From NCBI GenBank assembly GCA_024681595.1, contig JAILAN010000027.1, positions 21,140 through 85,139 on the forward strand: 64,000 nucleotides of DNA, read 5' to 3'. The position numbers were made by a program, and so were the translations under genes. This DNA is from Lachnospiraceae bacterium (lineage in GTDB: Bacteria > Bacillota > Clostridia > Lachnospirales > Lachnospiraceae). How positions within the stretch are numbered: position 1 is the stretch's first letter; every line of letters starts with the position of its first letter. The notes under the pieces were generated by a model. That model was not told the DNA's origin. It did not search any database and saw only the letters and a program-made list of their open reading frames with translations. Positions 1 to 9,606 of the stretch are shown one piece after another.

Positions 1-120
1 AGGGCGGATCATGAAAAAATACATGAATCCGATTATAATGGCTATCCAGAGTACCATCAGAATCAGGCTGCCGGCTCCTGAGGCAGCAGCTTCATTTGCT
101 GTAAGTAAAATTCCGTTCAT
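1..120 (-). CDS. yajC: Preprotein translocase subunit YajC (N-terminal part, cut by window edge)
   Basis: Forty codons are visible, from an ATG at 120 with an AAAGGA ribosome site upstream; the rest lies outside the window. The peptide begins with a short polar/Ala-rich segment, then one hydrophobic helix (about residues 19-37) ending in MYFFMIRP, the hallmark end of the YajC membrane helix. YajC is the small accessory membrane protein that associates with SecDF of the Sec export machinery. The tgt-yajC order is a classic bacterial arrangement, and tgt lies directly upstream here, which supports the call. Only the N-terminus is seen, so completeness cannot be judged. Confidence 0.85.
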   Translation of the reverse strand, partial: MNGILLTANEAAASGAGSLILMVLWIAIIIGFMYFFMIRP

Positions 121-176
121 TAGGATATTCCTTTCATGGTTATATTTCTTTTATGGCGTCAGATTTTATAATACAC

Positions 177-208
177 AAAAAGCGCCATTAAAACAAGACT
201 TTATTGGC
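177..208 (-). terminator. Weak possible terminator between tgt and yajC
   Basis: After the tgt stop, reading leftwards, an imperfect 9-bp stem (GCCAATAAA against TTTAATGGC, one mismatch) with a 7-nt loop is followed closely by GC and five Ts. The stem is AT-rich, so termination is probably partial at best and yajC may still be read through from tgt. Confidence 0.35.
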
Positions 209-219
209 ATTTACAGGAC

Positions 220-1347
220 TTACTCATCATCAAGACCGTTTAAGAAAGATTTCTTGAAACCGGCAAAATTTCCTTCATCGAGAGAATTCCTTATCTCCTC
301 CATCAGATTATTGTAAAAATACAGATTATGAAGTACACAAAGACGCATTCCGAGCATTTCTTTGGCTTTAAGAAGATGACGTATATATGCACGTGAATGG
401 AATCTGCACGCCGGACACATACATCCTTCTTCTATAGGTCTTAGATCTTTTTCATATTTTGCGTTAAAAAGGTTTATCTTTCCTTTATGTGTATAAAGGT
501 GCCCGTGTCTTCCGTTCCTGGATGGATACACACAGTCAAAAAAGTCGATACCGCGTTCAACTCCTTCAAGAATATTTGCAGGTGTGCCGACACCCATTAG
601 ATAAACCGGTTTGTCAGAAGGCAGATTTGGAACTGTGCATTCGATGATCCTGTACATTTCCTCGTGAGTTTCACCGACTGCGAGCCCGCCTATGGCATAT
701 CCCGGGAGGTCCAGTTCCGATATTCTTTTAGCATGTTCTATCCTGATATCTTCAAAAACCGCACCCTGATTTATTCCAAAGAGCATCTGTTCCTTATTTA
801 CAGTATCATCAAGACTGTTTAGCCTTCGAAGTTCCTTATCGCATCTTTCCAGCCATCTGGTAGTCCTCATAACAGAATCATGGACATATTTATATTCGGC
901 TCTGGATGATGGGCATTCATCAAAGGCCATGGCAATGGTAGATCCGAGATTTGACTGGATCTGCATGCTCTCTTCAGGACCCATGAATATCTTTCTGCCA
1001 TCTATATGTGAATTAAATGTCACTCCTTCTTCCTTTATTTTTCGAAGTGAAGCAAGTGAAAAAATCTGAAATCCCCCTGAATCAGTCAGGATCGGGCGAT
1101 CCCAGTTCATAAAACCATGAAGACCTCCAAGGTCATGGATCAGTTTATCCCCCGGACGAACATGCAGATGATAAGTATTGCAAAGCTCGACCTGGCATTT
1201 TATATCTTTAAGGTCAATGGATGATACAGCGCCCTTTATCGCCGCAACAGTTCCGACATTCATAAAAACGGGCGTTTCAATGCGGCCGTGAACCGTCTGA
1301 AACTGCCCTCTTTTTGCATTTCCTTCTCTTTTTAATATCTTAAACAT
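220..1347 (-). CDS. tgt: Queuine (preQ1) tRNA-guanine transglycosylase
   Basis: Exchanges guanine for preQ1 at the wobble position of tRNAs with GUN anticodons, in the cytoplasm, as a step in queuosine synthesis. At 375 aa it has normal bacterial length. Visible family features are TDSGGFQ (Asp89, acid/base), GGLAVGE near 220, the catalytic nucleophile Asp271 in DCVYPSRNGRHG, and a C-terminal zinc site formed by Cys309, Cys311, Cys314 and His340. Its ATG overlaps the TAA of the upstream VanY-like gene by one base (TAATG), so translation is likely coupled. queA is not in the window. Confident call. Confidence 0.97.
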   Translation of the reverse strand: MFKILKREGNAKRGQFQTVHGRIETPVFMNVGTVAAIKGAVSSIDLKDIKCQVELCNTYHLHVRPGDKLIHDLGGLHGFMNWDRPILTDSGGFQIFSLASLRKIKEEGVTFNSHIDGRKIFMGPEESMQIQSNLGSTIAMAFDECPSSRAEYKYVHDSVMRTTRWLERCDKELRRLNSLDDTVNKEQMLFGINQGAVFEDIRIEHAKRISELDLPGYAIGGLAVGETHEEMYRIIECTVPNLPSDKPVYLMGVGTPANILEGVERGIDFFDCVYPSRNGRHGHLYTHKGKINLFNAKYEKDLRPIEEGCMCPACRFHSRAYIRHLLKAKEMLGMRLCVLHNLYFYNNLMEEIRNSLDEGNFAGFKKSFLNGLDDE

Positions 1348-2402
1348 TAAAGGTATCTCTCCCAGAATTCTTCAAGGCATATATCGTTGTCCATAATAAC
1401 GGCTGCCGCCGGTTTGCCAACATATCTGAAATGCCATGGCTCAAATTCTATACCGGTAATATATTCTTTATCTTTGGGATATCGGAGTATGAACCCGTAT
1501 TCATCACAATGCTCCTTAAGCCACATGCCGGCATCGGTATCTGCAAAGCCATCATCAAGATAAGTATAATTATCGGTCACTATATCTATTGCCAGCCCGA
1601 CCTGATGTTCGGAAGCTCCGGGTACTGTGACCGCCTGAGAAGACAGTTTGTATGCATCCATATATGAATATCCTTTTTTCATATACGAATTAATCTTTTT
1701 TTCAAACAGCATTTTCTGCCTGTCAGGATCACGGTATGGTGAACATATAACCAGTTTTACACCATCCTCTTTTGCTGCTTTGACCATTGATAGCAGATCA
1801 CTTATTATCCTCTCATCACACTTCATGCTGCCGGATAAAGAGCCGAGAACGAAATCATAATCATCAGGTATCGGATGCTGTTTATTGATAAGTATCAGTT
1901 TCCAGTCGTCAGGAGAAAAACTGTCCTGCGAAGACTCCGTTTCATCGCTGTCCTGTTCGATCGTTTCGAGGTCTTCGAGCATATCATCGAGATATATCAG
2001 GTCAGAATCAAGCAACATGCCTGATTCATCCCTCACTGTATTGTCATGTGAATCCGTCTCATTTGCCACAGTATCGTATCCGACTGCATCAGGGGATACA
2101 TCCTCTGATACAAAATCAAGATCCGAATCAACAGCTGCAATATCTTTCTCTTCATCAGGAGCAGATACAAATCCGTTATTCTGATTGAAAATCGGAAATG
2201 CAAAACTGCTACCTATAAAAAAACAGCAGATTACAAATGAAGCACATGCAAATCTTTTGGCGGACCTTGAACAATAAAGAAAAAGATCAGTAAAGAACAT
2301 GGTCAGAAACAGACCGCATACAGCCAACGGCTTTAGTATACGATATCGTTTACCCATGTTGATAAAAAAATCTCTGATCTTTTCGTGTGTTTTTTTATGC
2401 AT
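1347..2402 (-). CDS. Membrane-anchored VanY-type D-alanyl-D-alanine carboxypeptidase
   Basis: Zinc peptidase of the VanY/DdcY family that trims the terminal D-Ala of peptidoglycan stem peptides outside the cell. Residues 1-20 are basic; two hydrophobic segments follow (about 23-44 and 52-70). An acidic, low-complexity linker (80-165) leads to the catalytic domain at 170-345, with the zinc ligands His266 and Asp273 in SEHQVGLAID and His324 in EPWHFRYV. The 351-aa length reflects the anchor and linker. It sits 4 bp after the lactonase gene with no clear ribosome site and overlaps tgt by one base. Involvement in glycopeptide resistance is not implied; no van genes are nearby. Confidence 0.85.
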   Translation of the reverse strand: MHKKTHEKIRDFFINMGKRYRILKPLAVCGLFLTMFFTDLFLYCSRSAKRFACASFVICCFFIGSSFAFPIFNQNNGFVSAPDEEKDIAAVDSDLDFVSEDVSPDAVGYDTVANETDSHDNTVRDESGMLLDSDLIYLDDMLEDLETIEQDSDETESSQDSFSPDDWKLILINKQHPIPDDYDFVLGSLSGSMKCDERIISDLLSMVKAAKEDGVKLVICSPYRDPDRQKMLFEKKINSYMKKGYSYMDAYKLSSQAVTVPGASEHQVGLAIDIVTDNYTYLDDGFADTDAGMWLKEHCDEYGFILRYPKDKEYITGIEFEPWHFRYVGKPAAAVIMDNDICLEEFWERYL

Positions 2403-2406
2403 TTTA

Positions 2407-3474
2407 TTATTTGGGAAGTTTATGGAAGATAATACAGTTAGGTCTGTCGACCGGTATTTCCCTTCCGTTCATGACTATAGTCCCTTTATCCATATCAACA
2501 GTAAAGAATGTCATTGTATTGGATTCATGATTTAATGAAACCAGGTGCTTATTATCAGGGAAAAGTGCAACATCCTTTGGATAATCACCCGAAACAGGCA
2601 GACAAAGTACCTTTTTAAGCAACCCGGATTTTGTATCAACCGAATAAATGACAACGGAATTATCTCCGGCATTTGAACTGATGATATATTTGAAATCCTC
2701 AGAAAGATTAATAGCAGATGCAGATGTCACCGAAGCATGATAATCATTCAGCGTAGATATCGTCTGTATCTTCTCAAATACCGGTATCTCGTTCTTGTCA
2801 AGTGAATACTGATATACATCTATATAACTTTTAAGTTCATGCACGATATAAAGAAATTTACCGTCCTTGCTGAACTTAAGGTGTCGAGGTGCCGATTCCT
2901 GCTCGGAATGTATTATATCTAGCTGACTTAGCTTACCGGTAACATGATTCAGCTTATATACGATAATGTGATCCATTCCAAGATCAGCAGCAAGCAGGAA
3001 TCTGTTATCCCTGGTCATCTTTACGCAGTTGATATGAGGTCTGAAGTTTCTTTCCGCTATTGATCCTAAACCCTTGTGATAGATCTCGTCAGTAATCTCT
3101 CCGGCTCCTCCATCCTGATTTATCCTAAGGACTGTAACTTTGGCATCATGATAACCGGCAACAAAAAGGAACTTATCATCATAATCAGTCGAAAGATAAC
3201 AGCCTCTCATCCCGTTGATCGAAGCGCTGCCTATTAGTTTAAGCGATCCGTCTTTTTCGATCTTATAGGATTCCACACCGAAATCGGTAATGGAATACAG
3301 GAATTTCTGATTATGTGATATGGTTATATAAGAAGAGTTTGTGATCTCAACCTGATCCTTCTTGGTCATTCTTCCGGCTTCAACATCAACATCAAAGATT
3401 GATATGCCAAGTTTTGCATTGTTGCCGGACGTATATGAAGATACATAAGCTACATATTTATCTTTTTCAGCCAT
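2407..3474 (-). CDS. Lactonase family protein (6-phosphogluconolactonase-like, seven-bladed beta-propeller)
   Basis: 355-aa soluble protein of the YbhE/Pgl lactonase family (COG2706), which forms a beta-propeller and in some members hydrolyses 6-phosphogluconolactone in the oxidative pentose phosphate pathway. Propeller-type repeats are visible, for example HISHNQKFLYSI-like, RDNRFLLAADLG, KDGKFLYIVHEL and PDNKHLVSLNHE segments at roughly 50-residue spacing. There is no signal peptide. A good GGGAGG site precedes the ATG. It lies 14 bp after potD and 4 bp before the VanY-like gene. No zwf or gnd gene is near, so the true substrate is uncertain; the fold assignment is firm, the reaction is inferred. 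Confidence 0.8.
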   Translation of the reverse strand: MAEKDKYVAYVSSYTSGNNAKLGISIFDVDVEAGRMTKKDQVEITNSSYITISHNQKFLYSITDFGVESYKIEKDGSLKLIGSASINGMRGCYLSTDYDDKFLFVAGYHDAKVTVLRINQDGGAGEITDEIYHKGLGSIAERNFRPHINCVKMTRDNRFLLAADLGMDHIIVYKLNHVTGKLSQLDIIHSEQESAPRHLKFSKDGKFLYIVHELKSYIDVYQYSLDKNEIPVFEKIQTISTLNDYHASVTSASAINLSEDFKYIISSNAGDNSVVIYSVDTKSGLLKKVLCLPVSGDYPKDVALFPDNKHLVSLNHESNTMTFFTVDMDKGTIVMNGREIPVDRPNCIIFHKLPK

Positions 3475-3488
3475 ATAATCCTCCCGGG

Positions 3489-4547
3489 TTATTCCGATTT
3501 AACCTCTTTCCAGAGTTCATTATATAATTCATCGCCTTCCTGGCCCAGATACGTATATGTCTCCAGGTTTTCGTACTGGGACAGATCAGGGAATGCTATG
3601 GTCGAATTCCTGATTTCCTCATCTTCGATAAGATCTCTGGCTGCATCATTGGGTGTAGAATAAGTGATATAATCAAAATTCATGAGCGCTATATCGGGGC
3701 GGCACATGAAATCGATGAATTTCTCAGCATTTTCCACGTTTTTAGCATTTTTAGGTATTACCCAGGCATCTATCCAAACATTCGTACCTTCTTTGGGTAT
3801 AACATATTCAAGATCAGGATTCTCTCTTTGAGTATAAATGGCCTCTCCTGAATATATAACGCCTAGAGCAGCTTCATTTCCGATCATTTTATCCCTGACC
3901 TGATCAACTACATATGCCTGAACGAGGTCCTTTTGTTCCAAAAGATAGTTCTTTGCTTCGTTAAGCTCATCAAGATCAAGTGTGTTCATCGAATATCCCT
4001 TGGTCTTAAGGGCTACCATGAACGCATCTCTTACCGAATCCTGCATGAGGATGTTGTCCTTATACTTCGGATCCCATAATATCGTCCAGCTGTCTACAGG
4101 TTCGTCTACCATGGTTTTATTATACAGGATTCCAACAGTCCCCCAGCAATAAGGAACTGCATAAAGGTTTCCAGGATCGAATTCCATAGCCGAATCATAA
4201 TACTGTTTGCCAATGTTTTTGGCATTGGGAATATGATCAAAATTCAGCTCCTGAAGCAGATCGTTTTCGATCATTTTCCTGATAGTGTAATCAGAAGGAC
4301 ATATAACATCATAAACTGTAGCCCCGGCTTCAACCTTGGGATACATGGTCTCATTAGTTTCAAACTCATCATAAATCACTTTGATGCCTGTTTCTTTTTC
4401 AAACAGTTCCAGAGTTTCGGGGTCTATGTATTCTCCCCAGTTGTATACTACGACTTCTCCGTTTGAAGAATCGGCTTTTTTGCATCCGGTAAGGCCAAAA
4501 GCCATAACAAACGCAAACAGCATTAACACACATAATTTCTTTTTCAT
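3489..4547 (-). CDS. potD: Spermidine/putrescine ABC transporter substrate-binding lipoprotein
   Basis: Captures polyamines outside the membrane for PotABC. The N-terminus is a lipoprotein signal peptide with lipobox GLTGC (Cys about residue 22). The mature part has PotD features: VVYNWGEYIDPETLELFE at the start, YDVICPSDYTI, YAVPYCWGTVGILYNK and WIDAWVIPKNAKN. Length of about 352 aa is normal. Two adjacent ATGs exist; the second (4547) is 5 nt from AAGGAG and the first only 2 nt, so the second is chosen. It is the last transporter gene, 17 bp after potC, and is followed within 14 bp by the lactonase gene. Putrescine versus spermidine preference cannot be read from sequence. Confidence 0.95.
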   Translation of the reverse strand: MKKKLCVLMLFAFVMAFGLTGCKKADSSNGEVVVYNWGEYIDPETLELFEKETGIKVIYDEFETNETMYPKVEAGATVYDVICPSDYTIRKMIENDLLQELNFDHIPNAKNIGKQYYDSAMEFDPGNLYAVPYCWGTVGILYNKTMVDEPVDSWTILWDPKYKDNILMQDSVRDAFMVALKTKGYSMNTLDLDELNEAKNYLLEQKDLVQAYVVDQVRDKMIGNEAALGVIYSGEAIYTQRENPDLEYVIPKEGTNVWIDAWVIPKNAKNVENAEKFIDFMCRPDIALMNFDYITYSTPNDAARDLIEDEEIRNSTIAFPDLSQYENLETYTYLGQEGDELYNELWKEVKSE

Positions 4548-4564
4548 CATTTCTCCTTAAACGC

Positions 4565-5362
4565 CTATGCAGCCTGTTTTGGGGCTGCTGTTTTGGGTTT
4601 ATCCACAGGCTTATAATTTACCAAGAGTAATAATACCAAAACCGTGAGAAAAATGATAGTAGAAAGTGCATACATTTCAGGTTTTATGCCCTTCTTGACT
4701 TCTGTGTAGATCTTGGTCGATAATGTGTCGACCCCTGCTCCTTTGGTAAAATGAGTGATAATGAAATCATCTATACTCATGGTAAATGCCATAAGGAAGC
4801 CGGAAGCAACTCCGGGCATTATCTCGGGCAAAACAACTTTTATATATCCGTATACAGGTGTAGCTCCCAGATCAAGCGCCGCTTCATACGTATGAGGATC
4901 AAGCTGTTGCATTCGAGGCATTACACTAAGGATCACATACGGAATACAGAAAGTTATATGTGAAAGCAGTATTGTTCCCAATCCAAATCTGAAATTGAAA
5001 CTTATAAACAGCAGCATAAGCGAGATACCGGTCACTATTTCAGCATTGAGCATCGGTATATTAGTTACACCCATAACCAGCGAACGAGTTTTTTTCCTCA
5101 AGTTCATTATCGAAATACATGCAATGGTTCCGATTAGTGTAGAGACTACCGAAGCGATAAGTGCTATGAGCAATGTATTAAACAATGCTCCCATGATCGC
5201 ATCATTATTAAACAGTTCACCATACCATTTCAATGTAAACCCGCCCCATTTTGCTCTGGTCTTGCTTTTGTTAAAGCTTAATACGATGAGCGTTATGATG
5301 GGTGCATATAAAAATACAGCTATAAGAAACATATAAATGTTCCTGAATATCTTTTTTATCAT
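4565..5362 (-). CDS. potC: Spermidine/putrescine ABC transporter permease PotC
   Basis: 265-aa integral membrane permease, one half of the polyamine channel. About six hydrophobic helices are visible, the first at residues 8-28, and the EAA loop that contacts the ATPase reads YEAALDLGATPVYGYIKVVLP (about 160-180). The MSIDDFIITHF stretch is typical of PotC. The ATG overlaps the potB stop codon (ATGA), implying coupled translation and a fixed ratio of the two permeases. The C-terminus ends in a Lys/Ala-rich tail. It functions with PotA, PotB and PotD of the same operon. Confidence 0.95.
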   Translation of the reverse strand: MIKKIFRNIYMFLIAVFLYAPIITLIVLSFNKSKTRAKWGGFTLKWYGELFNNDAIMGALFNTLLIALIASVVSTLIGTIACISIMNLRKKTRSLVMGVTNIPMLNAEIVTGISLMLLFISFNFRFGLGTILLSHITFCIPYVILSVMPRMQQLDPHTYEAALDLGATPVYGYIKVVLPEIMPGVASGFLMAFTMSIDDFIITHFTKGAGVDTLSTKIYTEVKKGIKPEMYALSTIIFLTVLVLLLLVNYKPVDKPKTAAPKQAA

Positions 5363-6186
5363 AGGAAGTTGGATTCACCTCCTTTGTCAAATATATTGGT
5401 TATGATGATACTTATGATGATAAAGATCATCAGGACTATGGACAGTCCGGATCCCAGGTTCCAGTTGCTGGCCTGTGTAAACTCTTCTTCGATGATATTT
5501 CCGATGAGCAGGATCTTGGATCCGCCCAGTAATTTGGATATCACGAATGTTGTCAGTGCCGGAATAAAAACCATGGTTATACCGCTGATTATGCCCGGTA
5601 CAGACAACGGAAGGATTATCCTGGTAAATACTTTAATTGAATTGGCACCCAGGTCTCTTGCCGCATTTATGACATTTTCATCAATCTTTGAGATACAGTT
5701 ATATAAAGGAAGTACCATAAACGGCAGAAAATTATATACCATACCAAGCACTATGGCTGACGGAGTGTTTATTATCTTAAGTACCGGAAGGTTTAAAAAT
5801 GTAAGAACCGAGTTGATAACGCCCGTCTTTTCAAGAAGGGTCTGCCAGGCCATGGTGCGTAAGAGAAAGTTCATCCACATGGGAAGAATAAATATAAATA
5901 CCACGAAGCTTTTTGTTGATACCTTCATGGCACTTAATATCATAGCCAGAGGATACGACAGCAGGATACATATTATAGTTGATAAAAAAGAAAGCCCCAG
6001 CGCGAGAAAAAGTCCTTTGATATGCTCAGGCTGAGTTATTGCGGCGATATTTTCAAATGTTAATGAACCGTTTCTGTCAGTCAGCCCATAGTAAAAGACC
6101 ATGCCCAACGGTATGATGATAAAAAATGCGCACCATATAAAATATGGAGTTCCGAGGAGTTTTTTGTTGCGCTGTAAACTATTCAT
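5359..6186 (-). CDS. potB: Spermidine/putrescine ABC transporter permease PotB
   Basis: Second permease of the polyamine importer, about 275 aa from the ATG chosen here. The ATG at 6186 has GAGGAGG 12 nt upstream; a longer frame begins at a TTG at 6213 but would put the start inside the ribosome site, so it was rejected. Hydrophobic helices start at about residue 18 ([19 protein letters not shown]), and the EAA loop reads [20 protein letters not shown]. It overlaps the end of potA by 8 bp and the start of potC by 4 bp, so the three membrane and ATPase subunits are translationally coupled. Confidence 0.94.
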   Translation of the reverse strand: MNSLQRNKKLLGTPYFIWCAFFIIIPLGMVFYYGLTDRNGSLTFENIAAITQPEHIKGLFLALGLSFLSTIICILLSYPLAMILSAMKVSTKSFVVFIFILPMWMNFLLRTMAWQTLLEKTGVINSVLTFLNLPVLKIINTPSAIVLGMVYNFLPFMVLPLYNCISKIDENVINAARDLGANSIKVFTRIILPLSVPGIISGITMVFIPALTTFVISKLLGGSKILLIGNIIEEEFTQASNWNLGSGLSIVLMIFIIISIIITNIFDKGGESNFL

Positions 6187-7264
6187 CGATCTTAAGCGCC
6201 TCCTCGTCTTCAAATTCGGGTTTGTTCATGATCTGTATGTTGAAGGGATCAACATCGATAGAAACCAGTGTTCCTACAGGGAAAAAGCTTGTGGAATGTA
6301 CAAGCCATTCAAATCCGTTAGCCTGGACTTCCATCTCGTAGTGAACACCTTTGAAAATCAGATGGGAAACGACACCCTGGATCCTGCCTTGCATATTGTC
6401 AGTGTTGCATTCTGTAAGTATTACATCCTCAGGTCTTATGACTACATCAACCGGTTTATTGTTTCCAAATCCGGTATCAACGCACTCAAAATCAACCCCG
6501 AGTATATTTACAAGCTTATCCCGGACCATCGTGGAACGGATAATATTACTGTCCCCGATAAAATCGGCAACAAAAGCATTCTCCGGTTCATTGTATATCT
6601 TTTCGGGTGAACCGATCTGCTGAATATAACCCTGATTCATGACTACTATGGTATCTGACATGGTCAGTGCCTCTTCCTGATCATGCGTAACATAAATAAA
6701 TGTAATACCAAGCTCATTCTTCAGTCTGATGAGTTCGTACTGCATGTCCTGTCTCAATTTAAGGTCAAGCGCTCCTAGCGGTTCATCAAGCAGCAGAACT
6801 TTGGGTTCATTTACGATGGCTCTGGCTATAGCGATACGCTGCTGCTGACCTCCTGACAGAGAATCGGGCATTCTGTTCTCATATCCGTCCAGATTGACCA
6901 GTTTGAGCGCATATTTGATCTTATCACTGATATAGCTTTGTGTCTTTCCTTTGATCTTAAGACCGAAAGCTATATTTTCTTTGATATTCATATGAGGAAA
7001 AAGAGCATATTTCTGAAATACGGTATTTAGCTGTCTCTTGTATGGAGGCAGATGTGTAATATCCTCTCCGTCAAAAATGACCGAACCCTTTTCAGGAGTT
7101 TCAAATCCTCCGATAATGCGCAAAGTAGTCGTCTTGCCACATCCCGAAGGACCCAGTAAGGTTATAAATTCATTTTCTTTTATATACAGATTAAGATCAT
7201 CCAAAACCAGCTGGCCATCGTATGATTTACTTATATTTTGCAGATCGATCAGTTTTTTTGACAT
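6179..7264 (-). CDS. potA: Spermidine/putrescine ABC transporter ATP-binding protein
   Basis: ATPase that drives polyamine import. From the chosen ATG (7264, five nt after GGAGG; a TTG-started longer frame is less likely) it is about 361 aa. Walker A is GPSGCGKTT (about residue 34), the signature is [14 protein letters not shown], Walker B is [12 protein letters not shown], and the switch His is in [11 protein letters not shown]. Residues from about 240 on form the TOBE regulatory domain usual in PotA ([10 protein letters not shown]). It is the first gene of potABCD and starts 29 bp after the stop of the esterase gene, so the esterase may share the transcript. Confidence 0.96.
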   Translation of the reverse strand: MSKKLIDLQNISKSYDGQLVLDDLNLYIKENEFITLLGPSGCGKTTTLRIIGGFETPEKGSVIFDGEDITHLPPYKRQLNTVFQKYALFPHMNIKENIAFGLKIKGKTQSYISDKIKYALKLVNLDGYENRMPDSLSGGQQQRIAIARAIVNEPKVLLLDEPLGALDLKLRQDMQYELIRLKNELGITFIYVTHDQEEALTMSDTIVVMNQGYIQQIGSPEKIYNEPENAFVADFIGDSNIIRSTMVRDKLVNILGVDFECVDTGFGNNKPVDVVIRPEDVILTECNTDNMQGRIQGVVSHLIFKGVHYEMEVQANGFEWLVHSTSFFPVGTLVSIDVDPFNIQIMNKPEFEDEEALKIDE

Positions 7265-7293
7265 TAAAACCTCCAAAGATGAGCAAGCATTAT

Positions 7294-8310
7294 TTATCCA
7301 ATACTTTCAATCCAGTCATAAGCAAGTCCCGGCCATGTGGAAATCGAACTTATCAGTCTTTGTATATAGGGGTCATCGGTTTTATCCGACAACTTGCTTT
7401 CAAGTATTTCTTTTTCGTATGTTTCTTCTTCGTATTTGAACTGAGCCAGTAGTTCATTGATGCGCTCTTTTGAGACAGAAACAGTATTTCCGTTTCTGAC
7501 CGCATCCACAACACGATGATACTGGTCCATAACATATTCTCCTGTTCCTGCATGATTAAAATAATCGCTGTTGCATAGACCTAAACCGTGCCAGCCTTCA
7601 GGATAAACATAATGCGCAAACGGAATATTGTGTTTTTTAAGAGCCATAGCCATCAGATAACTGTTTTCAACAGGAACAGCATCATCCGTTGCTGTCTGCC
7701 ATAAAAAGCATGGCGGAGTATCATTCACTACGTTTTTCTCTATGGAAAAATATTGAAGCTCCTCTACGGACGGATGAAAGCCACATAAGGAATAAACAGA
7801 ATAAATATGTGTATATTCGCCTGTTGTGATGACCGGGTAGGAAAGGATCACTCCATCCGGCCTGTTTGAGTTCTCATTATATGAAATGTCAGGATCAGAT
7901 ATATCCATATAGTGTACCGCCAGACTTCCACAAAGATGAGCGCCGGCGGAAAACCCGCACAGTATCAGTTTCTTATTACTGATATGAAGTTCAGAAGAAT
8001 TCTTCCTTAAATAACGGACAGCCCTGGATATATCATTAAGCGGCTGTTTATGCAAAGGTACTGACATAGTCTGGTCAGTTGTATATGTCAGTACAAATGT
8101 ATTCATTCCCATATCAAAAAAGGCTCTGGCAACCGGTTCGCCTTCATGGGGCGCACACATGCAGTAACCGCCTCCCGGCACGACCAGCATACAATCTCTG
8201 TCTGATGTATCTTCATCATGAATATATGCATGGATATCGGGTCTGAATCCATAAGCGGCTTTGTAATCGTATTCATCTTCTTTCCATATCTTATGTTCAA
8301 AACATCTCAT
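7294..8310 (-). CDS. Alpha/beta-hydrolase (acetyl-esterase/BD-FAE-like)
   Basis: 338-aa cytoplasmic serine hydrolase with no signal peptide. The oxyanion motif VVPGGGY lies at 43-49, the nucleophile elbow GFSAG at 119-123 (Ser121), and the acid and base are probably Asp210 in TDDAVP and His241 in EGWHGL. This pattern fits the esterase/lipase group that includes polysaccharide deacetylases and kynurenine-formamidase-like enzymes, and rumen and gut Lachnospiraceae use such enzymes to remove acetyl groups from xylo-oligosaccharides. A tail of about 60 residues after the catalytic His is charged and looks like an extra helical element. Substrate is unknown. It starts 48 bp after proA and precedes potA by 29 bp. 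Confidence 0.8.
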   Translation of the reverse strand: MRCFEHKIWKEDEYDYKAAYGFRPDIHAYIHDEDTSDRDCMLVVPGGGYCMCAPHEGEPVARAFFDMGMNTFVLTYTTDQTMSVPLHKQPLNDISRAVRYLRKNSSELHISNKKLILCGFSAGAHLCGSLAVHYMDISDPDISYNENSNRPDGVILSYPVITTGEYTHIYSVYSLCGFHPSVEELQYFSIEKNVVNDTPPCFLWQTATDDAVPVENSYLMAMALKKHNIPFAHYVYPEGWHGLGLCNSDYFNHAGTGEYVMDQYHRVVDAVRNGNTVSVSKERINELLAQFKYEEETYEKEILESKLSDKTDDPYIQRLISSISTWPGLAYDWIESIG

Positions 8311-8358
8311 TTGATCATATCCTCAAACAATAGTAATAAAAGTCAAATAAAGAAACAG

Positions 8359-9606
8359 TCATGATCTGACATCATAATTTCCATCAATAAGGTATTTATA
8401 GGATGTTATCTCCTTAAGTCCCATCGGTCCTCTGGCATGAAGCTTTTGTGTGCTTATCCCGATCTCGGCTCCAAGTCCGAATTCAAATCCGTCAGTAAAC
8501 CTCGTAGAACAATTAACATACACGCAGGCAGCATCTACTTCATTCTGGAACCTTACGGCATTATCCTTATCGGATGTCAGAATCGATTCTGAATGATGCG
8601 TGGTATACCTGTTAACATGTTCGATAGCCTCATCGATATTATCAACTGTTTTAGCCGAAAGAATAAGATCAAGGTATTCTGTTGCATAATCTTCTTCTGT
8701 AGCCTTTTTACAGTCGATAATATTACAAATTTTTTGATCTGCTCTTATCTCTACGTTCTTGGTTCTTAATGCTTTGGCAAGTAATGGCATAAACTCATCA
8801 ACGATTCCGCTGTGCACGATAAGAGATTCCATCGCGTTGCAGACTCCGATCCTCTGGGTTTTGGCATTAAGTATGACTTCAACAGCTTTATTAAGATCCG
8901 CGCTCTTATCGACAAATATATGACAGTTACCGGTTCCGGTTTCAATAACAGGAATAAGGCTGTTTTCCACAACAGATCTGATAAGGCCTGCGCCTCCCCT
9001 CGGGATAAGCAGATCAACATATTCTTTCATTGTCATGAATTGTCTTGTCACTTCCCTGTCTGTTGACTCAATGAGAAGAATGGCATCCTCCGGGATGTTC
9101 AGATCTTTGAGTGCATCCTTTATGATACTCGTTATCATTCTGTTTGAGTTGAGCGCGTCGGAACCACCCTTTAATATCACTGCGCTTCCGGCTTTGAAAC
9201 AAAGTGAAAAAGCGTCGGCGGTCACATTCGGTCTTGATTCATATATGATACCGATAACACCCATCGGAACTGAAACTTTTCTAAGATGAAGTCCATTATT
9301 AAGATCTCTTTTTTCAAGAGTTTTTCCTACAGGATCATCCAAAGCGGCAACCTGCTTCAATCCTTCGGCGATCCCCGTTATTCTCTTTTCATCTAATCTC
9401 AGGCGGTCCAACAGTCCTTCATTCATGCCTTTTTGTGTACCGGCAACAATATCTTCGTGATTGGCACTTATTATCTCATCACTTCTTTCGATAAGCCTCC
9501 GGGCAGCATGGATCAATGCTTCATTTTTTCTGTCGGATGTAAGCTTTTGTATATCATATTTTACTTTTTGAGCTCTTTTGCAAAGATCGAGAAGTTTTTC
9601 ATCCAT
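8359..9606 (-). CDS. proA: Glutamate-5-semialdehyde dehydrogenase (gamma-glutamyl phosphate reductase)
   Basis: Second enzyme of proline synthesis: reduces gamma-glutamyl phosphate to glutamate-5-semialdehyde with NADPH. 415 aa, normal length, aldehyde-dehydrogenase fold. Landmarks are VPMGVIGIIYESRPNVT (113-129), LKGGSDA, LIPRGGAGLI (200-209) and the catalytic Cys256 in QRIGVCNAME. The start codon overlaps the end of the upstream folate enzyme gene by 8 bp. The usual partner proB (glutamate 5-kinase) and proC are not in the window, so the pathway is split in this genome or proB lies elsewhere. Confidence 0.97.
   Translation of the reverse strand: MDEKLLDLCKRAQKVKYDIQKLTSDRKNEALIHAARRLIERSDEIISANHEDIVAGTQKGMNEGLLDRLRLDEKRITGIAEGLKQVAALDDPVGKTLEKRDLNNGLHLRKVSVPMGVIGIIYESRPNVTADAFSLCFKAGSAVILKGGSDALNSNRMITSIIKDALKDLNIPEDAILLIESTDREVTRQFMTMKEYVDLLIPRGGAGLIRSVVENSLIPVIETGTGNCHIFVDKSADLNKAVEVILNAKTQRIGVCNAMESLIVHSGIVDEFMPLLAKALRTKNVEIRADQKICNIIDCKKATEEDYATEYLDLILSAKTVDNIDEAIEHVNRYTTHHSESILTSDKDNAVRFQNEVDAACVYVNCSTRFTDGFEFGLGAEIGISTQKLHARGPMGLKEITSYKYLIDGNYDVRS

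Noticed and set aside
11..316. A 101-codon plus-strand open frame at the left edge
   Set aside because: It runs antisense over yajC and the end of tgt, both well supported, and its product has no recognisable features.
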